Shown here one piece after another: positions 15,597 through 23,674 of a DNA stretch of 23,674 bases. Under the pieces are notes generated by a model. The model had not been told where the DNA came from and did no database searches. It saw nothing but the letters and a program-made list of their open reading frames with translations. The stretch is taken from NCBI GenBank assembly GCA_964446935.1, contig CAYUQI010000020.1, positions 1 to 23,674 on the forward strand, read 5' to 3'. This stretch comes from UASB124 sp964446935. Lineage in GTDB: Bacteria > Babelota > Babeliae > Babelales > RVW-14. The translations under genes were made by a program, and so were the position numbers. Numbering within the stretch: position 1 is the first letter of the stretch; every line of letters starts with the position of its first letter.

Positions 15597-16886
15597 TTAC
15601 CATGTTCCACTTTCATATTCATAGGATGATGGCTGCTGTGTATCTCTTATTGAGGATTCAAGTTCAAGAATCCTTTGTTCTGCGGTAAGTGCCCGTTCTT
15701 CTGCTGTCATTGCGCGTTGCTCCATTGTTTTCATGTCAGATTGTAACTTTTCAATACGTTGTTCGGCGGTCGATGCTCGTTGTTCAGCTTCTTGAAGCGC
15801 TTGTTGTGTTCTACTAATTTGTTCTTTTGCTTTTTCTTCTGCGGCAGCAATACGTTGCGCAGCGCTTTGTTGTGCTTGTTGGGTAGCAACGCTCAGCTCC
15901 TGAATGCGTTGATCTGCTGTCTGTTGTGTTTGTGTTGCTGTCTGTGCTGCTTGTGTAAGTGTTGCTATGCGTTGTTGGGCTTCTAGATAACGTTTTTCAG
16001 CATCAGTTGCTCGTTTTTCCATATCTTTAAGCTTTGTATCAGCCTCTTTTTGTTTTTGATCATAATCATTACGAAGATCGCTGAGTTGTTTATCGGTATC
16101 AGTGGTTTTTTGTTCAAGATCTTTTGTTTTTTGAGTAAGGGCTTGCTGTAGTTCAGTTATTTTTTTCTCAGAATCTGTAAGTTTTGCTGTTTGCTGTGTG
16201 GCATTTTGTAATTGCGTTTGCAAACTTGTTATATTGGTTTGTAAATCCTTGATTGTTTTTTGATATTGATCTGATGATGTGGAATATTTTTCTAGATCGG
16301 CTTTTGTTTTTGTTAGTGATTCATTCAGCGTCTTGTTTTGTTGATCGAGCGTTGTGTTAGATTGGGTGAGTTCATTGACTTTCGTGGTTAACTCAGTGGC
16401 TTTTTGTTCAGCGGTCAATCGTGCTTGCTCTGCTGTTTGTTGAGCTGTAAGGATCTGTTGTTCTGCATTGACTGCTCTTGTTTCATAATCCTTAGCCTTT
16501 TGTTCTGCTATTTGTTGCGCCTTGACTGCTACTTGATAAGCTTTCTGGCTATCCTGCAATTTTGTTTGAGTTGTTGATAAATTACTTGTAAGTGTTTTTA
16601 CCTTTTGTTCTGCCGTTGAAACTTGTTGCTCCAATGTCTTAGAATTTTGTTGGCAAGTAGCCAGCTCTGCCTGTGCCTTCTCAAGGGAGCCTTGGGTTGC
16701 TGTTAGCGATACTTGAGCTGCTGATGATATAGCTACCGCCTCAGCTTGTGCCTTTTTGGCTAAAGCATATTCGGTAATTGATATAGGTGATGATGAAACT
16801 GATATCGCACCCCAAAGGCTAAAAGAAACGGAGGCGAACCAACAGGCAAGGGGTATGTAATATTTGAGAAAAACACCATAATTCAT
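15597..16886 (-). CDS. exported long coiled-coil protein
   Basis: The 429-residue protein has an N-terminal hydrophobic segment (about 9-28, signal peptide or anchor) and then an almost unbroken coiled coil from about 44 to 415. It is rich in Gln, Ala, Glu, Lys and Thr. The heptad-like unit xAEQRxx recurs many times and is densest near the C-terminus (TAEERALTAEQRILELES). The last 15 residues are not coiled (SSYEYESGTW) and end in a bare Trp. AAGGAC lies seven bases before the ATG. It is convergent with the glycosyltransferase gene, 20 bases between stops. No enzymatic motif is visible; a structural or surface fibre role is possible. Database hits to such sequence would be dominated by composition. 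Confidence 0.8.
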   Translation of the reverse strand: MNYGVFLKYYIPLACWFASVSFSLWGAISVSSSPISITEYALAKKAQAEAVAISSAAQVSLTATQGSLEKAQAELATCQQNSKTLEQQVSTAEQKVKTLTSNLSTTQTKLQDSQKAYQVAVKAQQIAEQKAKDYETRAVNAEQQILTAQQTAEQARLTAEQKATELTTKVNELTQSNTTLDQQNKTLNESLTKTKADLEKYSTSSDQYQKTIKDLQTNITSLQTQLQNATQQTAKLTDSEKKITELQQALTQKTKDLEQKTTDTDKQLSDLRNDYDQKQKEADTKLKDMEKRATDAEKRYLEAQQRIATLTQAAQTATQTQQTADQRIQELSVATQQAQQSAAQRIAAAEEKAKEQISRTQQALQEAEQRASTAEQRIEKLQSDMKTMEQRAMTAEERALTAEQRILELESSIRDTQQPSSYEYESGTW

Positions 16887-17071
16887 AGTTTTGTCCTTAT
16901 TTTAGATAAATCATGTTCTTAAGGGTCCTTATTTTTACTTTAAAATAGAGCGTCCAGAAAGATCAAATAAATGATTAAAAAGCTTTAACCATAAGGAAGT
17001 GTTAATTTTGCGTAAAAGTTTGACTTTTTGGCAGTTTTTTGTACATTTTACATAGATTTTGATTCTTTTAT

Positions 17072-17146
17072 GCGGGAATAGCTCAGTGGTAGAGCATTGC
17101 CTTGCCAAGGCAAGGGTCGCGGGTTCGAATCCCGTTTCCCGCTCCA
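17072..17146 (+). tRNA. tRNA-Gly (anticodon GCC)
   Basis: A full cloverleaf can be drawn. The acceptor GCGGGAA pairs with TTCCCGC, the D arm has GCTC/GAGC, the anticodon stem is TTGCC/GGCAA with loop TTGCCAA (anticodon GCC at 17104-17106), and the T arm is CGGGTTCGAATCCCG. The CCA end is encoded (17144-17146). It stands alone between the coiled-coil gene and jag. Confidence 0.97.
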
Positions 17147-17304
17147 TTTTGGCTGAATACAATTGCTTGCGGGGGCAAATTCTGTTAGAGTTTATCGTAT
17201 ATAAACATTGAAAACGCTAAAATACCTGTCAATATCGTTTGTGGACATCTTAATAACATGTATCACTTGTTCTTAGTTTTACACCTACTGAAAGGTTTGC
17301 TCTG

Positions 17305-17937
17305 ATGAAATCTATGCTTCATGAGGCTTCAACTATTCTTAAGGCAATTGAAAAAGCTTGGGTTGAATCTGGAAAGCCTCGTGCGTTTACGATCAATGTT
17401 CTTGAGATGGGGGAAAAAAATTTCTTAGGTTTTGCTAAGCATCCTGCCATTGTATCTATTACCTATGATCCTGTCTCGGCGACAGAAGGAAAGATTGATG
17501 AAAAGAAACAACAGGTAAAACGAGAGTTTGCACCTAGGCCGCAACGCCCTTTACCTGATCGTGGCATAAAAAAAGATTATCGAGATTCCAGAGATGTGCG
17601 GGAACCGAGAAAAGTAGACGATCGGAGGATTGAGGAACGGAGACGGGTCGAACAACCAGAAACATTTTGGGCTCCTGAGTTGGTTAATGATATTCGAACA
17701 TGGTTCAAGGAGCTTGTTGATTTGATGGATATACAAATAACCTATGAATACAACGTTGATAAACGTATGTTGTTTGTTACCTTTCAAAAAAATATTATGT
17801 CGACACCGGATGAAGATCGTCAATTATTTGTGGGGTTGTCACATCTTCTTATTCAATTTCTTAAGAAAAAATACAAGAGAAAGCTCCAAGGCTATCATCT
17901 TGTGATTAAAACAAAGGACTATGCAGCCAACAATTAA
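17305..17937 (+). CDS. khpB: Jag/KhpB-family protein with degenerate KH domain and no R3H domain
   Basis: The first 55 residues match the Jag N-terminal domain (AIEKAWVESGKPRAFTINVL, then EKNFLGFAKHPAIVSI). A basic, Arg-rich linker (about 70-115) follows. The C-terminal part (about 125-205) has the strand-helix order of a KH domain, but the GxxG loop that contacts RNA is replaced by MSTPDEDRQ. No R3H domain follows; the usual Jag proteins have all three. The gene overlaps mnmE by 17 bases, and the jag-mnmE order is the conserved one seen near yidC in many bacteria; yidC, rnpA and rpmH are not here. AAAGG precedes the start. The role in RNA binding and cell-envelope control is known for the family only, and the missing GxxG makes it doubtful here. 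Confidence 0.8.
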   Translation: MKSMLHEASTILKAIEKAWVESGKPRAFTINVLEMGEKNFLGFAKHPAIVSITYDPVSATEGKIDEKKQQVKREFAPRPQRPLPDRGIKKDYRDSRDVREPRKVDDRRIEERRRVEQPETFWAPELVNDIRTWFKELVDLMDIQITYEYNVDKRMLFVTFQKNIMSTPDEDRQLFVGLSHLLIQFLKKKYKRKLQGYHLVIKTKDYAANN

Positions 17938-19345
17938 AAATACTCACCTTTTGAGTAATGACGAACAAGCTATAGTTGCTCTTTGTACGCCGCGGGGAAG
18001 TGGGGCTCTAGCATTAATCCGTATAAGTGGAAGTAATGCATACGAAGTGGTTGATACGTTTGCCCGTCTTTCTTCAGGACAACGTGTACAAACCGTTCCT
18101 TCTCATACCATTCATTATGGTTCAGTTATTGATCATGAACATGGTGATCGTTGTGTTGATACTGTGTTGTTTTTGATTATGCATGGACCCAAAACATTCA
18201 CCGGTCAGAACACCGTTGAGATTTCGTGCCACAATAATCCATTTATTATTGAACACATTGTTACCATTGCTGTTGCACATGGTGCTCGACATGCTGGGCA
18301 AGGGGAATTTTCACGGCGTGCATATCTGAATGGTAAAATTGATCTTGTTCAAGCAGAGGCAATCAACGAGCTTATTCATGCTCAAACGGAGCAGGCGCTT
18401 GTCAATTCCCTTGCTATGTTGGGTGGCTCGCTGTCACAGAGCTTTCGTGATGTTGAAGGACGTCTGATTACACTTTTAAGCCATGTTGAAGCGAGTTTTG
18501 AGTTTTTAGATGAAGAGCAGCGAGATTTAGATTTTGATGCCGCTATCAAGCATCGTATAGATCAGCTCTGTGTCCATATTGATCAACTTAAGCAACAATT
18601 TGCCCAACAAAAGCAGATCAAAGAGGGTGTTCGCATTGCTATTGTTGGGATAACCAACGCGGGTAAATCAACATTATTTAATGCATTGGTTGGTCAAGAT
18701 CGAGCTATTGTTGCCGATGTTGCAGGAACAACGCGAGATAGCATCGAAACAAGTGTCTACCGCAAGGGTACCTTTTGGCTTGTGATTGATACGGCAGGTA
18801 TTCGTCAGACCGATGATGTTCTTGAACAAAAGGGTATCGAACGATCGTTCCACGAGGCTGCTGGTGCTGATATTATTGTATTGCTTATCGATCCAACACA
18901 ATCATTAACGGAACAACAACGTATTTTACATCAATCATTTATTGACGAACACAAGAATAAAATTATTCTTGTGATAAATAAAATTGATCAAGTGGAAACG
19001 GTAACAGGGTTACCATTGATGTGTAATGATGGTCAGTATTTTTCTATCGCCGCACAATCGCGGTTAGGGATTGATGTGCTCGAGAAAGCTATAGAAGAAA
19101 AGATTCAAAAGATTTTTGCCCAGGCAACGTCCCCCTTCCTTCTCAATCAGCGACACTTTAATTTACTGACTGAAATTGAGCAAGGGTTAGAATTTATTGC
19201 AAATAGTTATTCATCCTCGGTACACTATGAATTGATAGCATATCAGTTGAGGGATCTGATTGAAAAAGTGTCTGAACTTACTGGAAAGCATGTTACCGAG
19301 CAAACACTAGATGCCGTGTTTAAACAATTTTGTATTGGAAAATGA
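17921..19345 (+). CDS. mnmE: tRNA uridine-5-carboxymethylaminomethyl modification GTPase MnmE
   Basis: MnmE works with MnmG to modify the wobble uridine of several tRNAs. The 474-residue protein has all parts. The N-terminal folate-binding domain has IVALCTPRGSGALALIRISG (18-37). Central helices carry GEFSRRAYLNGKIDLVQAEA. The G domain has GITNAGKS (243-250), AGTTRDS (268-274), DTAG (290-293) and NKID (353-356). It ends with the essential C-terminal motif CIGK (471-474). The start overlaps the 3' end of the jag gene, and AAAGGA sits only two bases before the ATG, so translation is probably coupled. Confidence 0.96.
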   Translation: MQPTIKNTHLLSNDEQAIVALCTPRGSGALALIRISGSNAYEVVDTFARLSSGQRVQTVPSHTIHYGSVIDHEHGDRCVDTVLFLIMHGPKTFTGQNTVEISCHNNPFIIEHIVTIAVAHGARHAGQGEFSRRAYLNGKIDLVQAEAINELIHAQTEQALVNSLAMLGGSLSQSFRDVEGRLITLLSHVEASFEFLDEEQRDLDFDAAIKHRIDQLCVHIDQLKQQFAQQKQIKEGVRIAIVGITNAGKSTLFNALVGQDRAIVADVAGTTRDSIETSVYRKGTFWLVIDTAGIRQTDDVLEQKGIERSFHEAAGADIIVLLIDPTQSLTEQQRILHQSFIDEHKNKIILVINKIDQVETVTGLPLMCNDGQYFSIAAQSRLGIDVLEKAIEEKIQKIFAQATSPFLLNQRHFNLLTEIEQGLEFIANSYSSSVHYELIAYQLRDLIEKVSELTGKHVTEQTLDAVFKQFCIGK

Positions 19346-19380
19346 CATGAATAAAAAGTAGGGGTTTGGGGGAGTTTGTT

Positions 19381-20586
19381 ATGAAGCCATTGAAACATTT
19401 ACTTTTAGGGGGCGGTGGCGTGTGGCTTGTTCTGATGGGCTGCAGCAGTTCAATCAACGCAAAGGTGTTTCCGGTTACTAAGCGTTCGTATATCAAAGAA
19501 ATTAATAATAATTTTTCAACAGCAACGCCATCATTGCCAGCCACTGGTGTGGTAAAACGACAGCCGCCGGTGGTGGAAAAAGATAAGCCATCTATACCAT
19601 CTAATAATCTCTTCTCATTCACACGGTCTAAGTTTTTTGTCGATAATGATTTTGAGCGTTTGCTTGGGCAACAAACGCCAGAAATTGTCTGGGAAGAACC
19701 AACAACGGATCCATTTAGTGAATTAATTATGAGTTGGAATGCCTTACGGCCATCTCAAGGGTATATGGCGGTGTGGGTAAGCCTCAAGTACAAAGGTCAG
19801 TGGCGGCCATGGCAGCGTTTGGCGCAATGGGGCCCTCATTTTCAAAAAACATTTGTTAATAAATTGGATGGTTTTGCACATACCAAACATTGCCGTGCTG
19901 AAATGCAACGACGAACGGTTGCTCGTGGTTTTCGAATAAAAGTTGCATTTCACAAAGGAGCTGAACCCAAGAATCTCAAGGCACTTTTTGCTTGTTGTTC
20001 TCGTCCAAACAAACTTCGTATTGTGCGCCCTCGCCGCTCACTGCCTTCGGTGGCGGTACGCGGAGTCCCTCGTCAATCGCAAATGGTGCTCAAGCATCCT
20101 CGTTGTGGTGATTTGTGTTCTCCTGTGAGCACGAGTATGATTATTGCCTATTTTTATCAAAACCTTTTGGGTGTTATGCCACGAAGCTCCATGTATGATT
20201 TTGCGCTTGATTTTGCTTCACGTGCTCATGACCAAGGGTATTTGGATATTTATGGCAATTGGATTTTAAACGTTGCCCAAGCATTTGATTCGAGTAATGG
20301 CCTTGTGTATTTTCATGTTGAACGGTTGCATAGCTTTTATGATTTGTATCATTACTTGGCTCAAAAAGTTCCTGTTGCGGTGAGTGTTCGAAGGTTGCGT
20401 GGTGGAGCCACCCCCTATGCTAATGGACATTTTATGGTGGTCGTTGGTTGGAACCGCGAAAAACGTTGTGTATTGTGCTTAGACCCTGCCTTCAGTCGTG
20501 GAATATTAAAAGCATATCGTATCAATGACTTCTTGCGCGCCTGGAGCCGTTCAAGTAATTTGGCCTATGTGCCGATGATGCGATGA
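19381..20586 (+). CDS. lipoprotein with C39-like cysteine peptidase domain
   Basis: With the ATG at 19381 (GGGGGAG seven bases upstream) the product has 401 residues. It begins with a lipoprotein signal: hydrophobic WLVLMG, then Cys21 and SSS. Residues 85-210 look like a beta-sandwich domain (SELIMSWNALRPSQGYMAVW, then WRPWQRLAQWG). The C-terminal domain from about 235 fits the peptidase C39-like family: CSPVSTSM with Cys246, YGNWILNVAQAF, NGHFMVVVGW with His350, and LDPAF with Asp368, a plausible Cys-His-Asp triad. Bacterial relatives have this same two-domain layout; their substrates are mostly unknown. It follows mnmE by 35 bases and its stop is four bases from the convergent ankyrin gene. 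A piece of its 3' coding end recurs at the right window edge. Confidence 0.83.
   Translation: MKPLKHLLLGGGGVWLVLMGCSSSINAKVFPVTKRSYIKEINNNFSTATPSLPATGVVKRQPPVVEKDKPSIPSNNLFSFTRSKFFVDNDFERLLGQQTPEIVWEEPTTDPFSELIMSWNALRPSQGYMAVWVSLKYKGQWRPWQRLAQWGPHFQKTFVNKLDGFAHTKHCRAEMQRRTVARGFRIKVAFHKGAEPKNLKALFACCSRPNKLRIVRPRRSLPSVAVRGVPRQSQMVLKHPRCGDLCSPVSTSMIIAYFYQNLLGVMPRSSMYDFALDFASRAHDQGYLDIYGNWILNVAQAFDSSNGLVYFHVERLHSFYDLYHYLAQKVPVAVSVRRLRGGATPYANGHFMVVVGWNREKRCVLCLDPAFSRGILKAYRINDFLRAWSRSSNLAYVPMMR
20527..20573. repeat. 47-bp direct repeat, left copy (3' end of the C39 gene)
   Basis: This stretch codes for DFLRAWSRSSNLAYVP. It matches 23628-23674 at 43 of 47 bases, in the same orientation. The ankyrin gene lies between the two copies. 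The right copy may extend beyond the window. Confidence 0.9.
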
Positions 20587-20590
20587 AGCG

Positions 20591-23443
20591 TTAACCATCG
20601 CCATCTGCAGTTTCAGCGACGGTTTCTCTGCAAAAAGTTATTTTCATTGTATCGGCCAATTGAATATTGCATTTATAAATATCGGTTGCATTGGCATTAA
20701 TCTTGAACTGTGCGCTGTAAAATTCGCCCGCAACACCACCACGGATAATAAAAACATCATACAATGTTGTGCATGGTTTATCATGGTTATCTATTGTAAT
20801 AATAGTTGGTTCTTTAAGAACAAGCTCTTTAATAAAAAAAATATTTTCTTGAGGGGTTTTTGTAAAAATGCCAGGGCCGCGTATTGCATCTGACATAAAG
20901 GTAGTAAAGTTTCCATGAGGAATCTCTACTTTTTGAAAAAAGAAGGTATGAACCATAATGCCTGCAAAAAAAAGAGGAATTTTCCCTACAAATTTTATTG
21001 GAATATCAATGTTTGATGTATTGAGGATCAAAGCCAATTCATCGGTTACAACAAACGACGTCGTTTCATTGTTTTTAGTTTGAGCGGCGTATTGGCTTTT
21101 AGCAAAGGGTTTGTATTCGCATAGTTGGTCAGAATTTTTATCAATCGATGCGGCGCATGAATAAACCTTGGAGTCTTTGTCCTGAATGAGGATTTGAGGT
21201 ATCGTGGTTAAATGGGAATTGTGATTCAAATGTCGATCAACCTCAATTTGATCAGCAATCTTTTCTGAAAAGTATTTATAGACATCATTTGAAGAATGCA
21301 TTTGATTGGTTGATTCTGTGCGTAGGTATTCTTTAGAAATATCAAAAAATTTTTCAGGCGAAACGGGAGAACCGTATGAAATGACTTCAGCGGTGGAACC
21401 AGCTATAAAAATCATACGATTAGATGCCTGGGTGTGCTGATCCTTTAACGTTCTCTGTATTTCGCAAAGATTTCTTCCACTGATTTGACAAGTCTGCCCT
21501 AAAACGCAGCGTACGTTCTTTTGTTGTAAAACACGAAGAAGCGTGAGGGCATCGTTTACGAGGAGTCCTGCAATGGAACCGGTTTTAATTTTTTTACATG
21601 CCATGCCATGGCCCCCAAGAAAAACACATTGTTGCTTGTTTAATAGTAACTCACATAGTTCTGGCACTAATCGACTAAGTTCTGCTTGTAATAGACGTTG
21701 TATTCGATTACGTTTTAGTTCTAATGCATAAGATGCTATACGGTCTGATCTTAACACATAAGATGCCAATTCGAGCCCTCGTCTTAACCCATAAAATCCT
21801 ATATCAGAAGGCAGTCTGAGCAATGAAAAGTTAGGATTAACTTTTGACATGGCTGTTTCATCCATGGCTTTTCTATCGGTAATAGCTTTAATAGTGAAAT
21901 TTTCAGAAGGCAGAGCAAAACCTATTCCGTTCATGATTTCTTTAATTTTCTCTCTTGAAGTAAGGTCAAATGAACGTATATCTTTTTCAAGAAAATATTC
22001 TGCATATATTATTGGGATTACCAAAAAACCTTCGAGCTTTTTTTTGTAAACAAAATAAAAAACAATGTATCTGTCAAACACGAATCCGGTTGATCTGTTA
22101 GTTAATAGATGTTTGCCGAAAATAAGCCAAGGTGCGGTATATTTGTATAGCTGCGATGACAATGTATCAGTAAAAGCTGTATTCTGCCCTTCAACCTCGT
22201 TGAAAAAATCAATCAGTATATGTAGATTGAACGTTTTATTGGGAGGTAAAAATTGATCAATGACTGCATAATCGCGTTTTTTTGCAAAGGCTAAATCTTT
22301 AGGCGTTTTACCGTCGAGATCTGTAATGGTTGTGCTTGCTTGTGCTGTAGTAACAAGGTAGGCAATAAAAAGAGGATGCGTTGAGCGTTTTTCTACGGCT
22401 ACGTGTAGAGGAGTTTTTTTCTTGTGATCTTGTTGATTAATGTTTGCGCCAGCAGCTAAAAGAGATTTCGCGATTTTGTAGCGACCAAAATGTGCAGCGA
22501 GGTGAAGTGGCGTTTGGCCATCAATATTCTGCTTGTTAACATATTCATGAGCTTTATTATCTTTTTTAGCTTTCTCAATAAGAAGCTCTGTACACTCCTC
22601 TTCATTAGGTGCAGATGCATATTTAATAAATACATGTAAGGGGGTTTCTTTTCTTTCGTCTTCACTATAAATGTTGGCGCCAGCATTTAAAAGGGTTCTC
22701 ACTATGGTTGGCTGATTAATAGCGTAATAGAGAGGGGTCTTTTTTTGATTGTTTGTTGCATTGAGGGTAGCCCCGGCTGATATAAGCAATTGTACCATGT
22801 GATTATCAAAGGCCGCTGCATAATGCAATGGCTGATCGCCGTCTTGGTTAGGGTGATTGATCCATTTTTTAAAATATTTACGGCATTCGTAGCGGTTATA
22901 TTTTTTAGAAAATTTTGTGAATGCTTTTGTAATGAGAAGTTTAGCTAGGTTACTATTTCCACTCTTTGTTGCCGCAAGCAAAGGAGTCTCCCCTTTTTTG
23001 TTTATATGATAAATATCTGCACCGGCAGCGAAAAGATCTTCTACTCCTGCGAGGCTCTCATTGGTTCTTGTGTAATACAAAGGGGTAGATCCGTCCGCAT
23101 CCTCTGCGTTAACGTTTGCTTTGTTGTTAATGAAAAACTTTATTAATGCGTTACTTTTAGAATAACTACAAGCGTAATGAAGAAGCGAGTCTTGCTTATC
23201 ACCACCGAGACGATAATTAACAATATCTTTTAATGTAGTTGAACGCTGCATGCTTAACTCAATGAGCTTTTTCTCTAAACCGTCTAGATTTCCGTCTCTC
23301 ATTAAAGATTGTAATGTTTCAGTTTCTGTAGGGGTAAATGACCGATTGTCCATTCCATTAAGACTAAAAACAGAGGGCAACCCGGCTAAAAAAACCATTG
23401 TTGTTAAAAACAAAATGTTCCTCGCTGTTTTAAAAAGATACAT
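20591..23443 (-). CDS. secreted ankyrin-repeat protein with possible clan CD (caspase-like) C-terminal domain
   Basis: The 950-residue protein has a signal peptide (about 1-27) with GAGG eight bases before the ATG. Residues 84-400 hold about eight or nine ankyrin repeats, for example GQTPLHLAAHFGRYKIAKSL and GSTPLYY, KKTPLYYA and KKTPLHVAV with the usual AGANIN turns. One spacer (about 182-200) breaks the array. Ankyrin arrays bind proteins and are common in effectors of intracellular bacteria. The remaining 550 residues have no repeat. Within them CVFLGGHGM (His612) and CVLGQTCQISG (Cys652), 40 residues apart and each behind a hydrophobic strand, resemble the catalytic His and Cys of clan CD peptidases. 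That reading is tentative. The gene is convergent with the C39 gene (four bases apart). Confidence 0.88.
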   Translation of the reverse strand: MYLFKTARNILFLTTMVFLAGLPSVFSLNGMDNRSFTPTETETLQSLMRDGNLDGLEKKLIELSMQRSTTLKDIVNYRLGGDKQDSLLHYACSYSKSNALIKFFINNKANVNAEDADGSTPLYYTRTNESLAGVEDLFAAGADIYHINKKGETPLLAATKSGNSNLAKLLITKAFTKFSKKYNRYECRKYFKKWINHPNQDGDQPLHYAAAFDNHMVQLLISAGATLNATNNQKKTPLYYAINQPTIVRTLLNAGANIYSEDERKETPLHVFIKYASAPNEEECTELLIEKAKKDNKAHEYVNKQNIDGQTPLHLAAHFGRYKIAKSLLAAGANINQQDHKKKTPLHVAVEKRSTHPLFIAYLVTTAQASTTITDLDGKTPKDLAFAKKRDYAVIDQFLPPNKTFNLHILIDFFNEVEGQNTAFTDTLSSQLYKYTAPWLIFGKHLLTNRSTGFVFDRYIVFYFVYKKKLEGFLVIPIIYAEYFLEKDIRSFDLTSREKIKEIMNGIGFALPSENFTIKAITDRKAMDETAMSKVNPNFSLLRLPSDIGFYGLRRGLELASYVLRSDRIASYALELKRNRIQRLLQAELSRLVPELCELLLNKQQCVFLGGHGMACKKIKTGSIAGLLVNDALTLLRVLQQKNVRCVLGQTCQISGRNLCEIQRTLKDQHTQASNRMIFIAGSTAEVISYGSPVSPEKFFDISKEYLRTESTNQMHSSNDVYKYFSEKIADQIEVDRHLNHNSHLTTIPQILIQDKDSKVYSCAASIDKNSDQLCEYKPFAKSQYAAQTKNNETTSFVVTDELALILNTSNIDIPIKFVGKIPLFFAGIMVHTFFFQKVEIPHGNFTTFMSDAIRGPGIFTKTPQENIFFIKELVLKEPTIITIDNHDKPCTTLYDVFIIRGGVAGEFYSAQFKINANATDIYKCNIQLADTMKITFCRETVAETADGDG

Positions 23444-23609
23444 GATAATAACCTCGCATTTTGAATGGTTGTGGTGTTGGCGGTGTATTTCTAATAGTAT
23501 ATCAGTTCATGATTTAATTCAATTTGAGTTGGAAAAAACATTTTTTGGCGAAGTTTTGTTGGTGGGTGGATGCGATTGTTTCTATTTGAAAACATCGCCT
23601 ATATGAGAA

Positions 23610-23674
23610 ATGGTTAATTTTATAACAGACTTCTTACGAGCTTGGAGCCGTTCAAGTAACTTGGCCTATGTGCC
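23610..23674 (+). pseudogene. remnant or start of second copy of the C39 gene's C-terminal end, cut by window edge
   Basis: From 23628 the plus strand codes for DFLRAWSRSSNLAYVP, identical in protein to the C39 lipoprotein's C-terminus. In the same frame a TGA lies at 23604-23606, so only a short ATG-led frame (from 23610) is possible. No C39 catalytic domain precedes it, so it is probably the tail of a broken paralogue. The right limit is unknown. Confidence 0.6.

Noticed and set aside
16935..17162. 75-codon minus-strand frame containing ERETGFEPATLALARQCSTT
   Set aside because: It is the antisense translation of tRNA-Gly; this peptide type is a well-known false gene over tRNAs.
23250..23606. 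118-codon plus-strand frame at the ankyrin gene's 5' end, ending just before the C39-like fragment
   Set aside because: Its first half is antisense to the ankyrin gene. Its end (VLLVGGCDCFYLK) is not clearly C39-like, so I do not join it to the fragment at 23610.

Overview
This AT-rich window carries about twenty protein genes, one tRNA gene and several non-coding elements. The housekeeping genes are bacterial: ftsY, prmC, glmU, mnmE, a jag/khpB homologue, asnA, kup and sppA. They sit among secreted proteins of the kind found in bacteria that live inside eukaryotic cells: an ankyrin-repeat protein, a toxin-like glycosyltransferase, a C39-like lipoprotein, WD40-like and coiled-coil proteins. 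Mosaic palindromic repeats lie between genes. Together this suggests an obligately or facultatively intracellular, Gram-negative-type bacterium. Candidatus Dependentiae (TM6) is my best guess, but it is an inference from gene mix and style, with no 16S gene to test it.

Left part (1-4.9 kb): a WD40-like protein runs off the left edge on the minus strand, divergent from a PEBP-family protein. Then a minus-strand aspartate-family block follows: asnA, a small repeat-bearing insertion, an unusual homoserine dehydrogenase that starts with a signal peptide, and a LysE/RhtB-type exporter. Upstream of asnA lies what looks like a classical amino-acid attenuator. A 50-codon leader frame contains three Asn, four Gln, three Asn and one Gln codon in a row, followed by mutually exclusive hairpins with T-runs. 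I consider this the most interesting object in the window.

Middle (5-14 kb, all plus strand): ftsY; a secreted protein, a HAM1-family nucleotidase and prmC in a tight group; glmU, which also starts with a signal-peptide-like extension; a small secreted protein, rubredoxin and an SppA-type protease; then the potassium transporter kup. Two more copies of the palindromic repeat sit beside prmC/glmU and after ftsY.

Right part (14-23.7 kb): a secreted glycosyltransferase with DXD motif and an inserted YK-heptad coiled coil; a convergent exported coiled-coil protein; tRNA-Gly(GCC); jag overlapping mnmE; a lipoprotein with a C39-like cysteine peptidase domain; and a convergent 950-residue secreted ankyrin protein whose C-terminal half contains a possible clan CD (caspase-like) His/Cys pair. 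The ankyrin gene is bracketed by two 47-bp direct copies of the 3' coding end of the C39 gene. The second copy lies at the window's right edge and differs only at synonymous sites.
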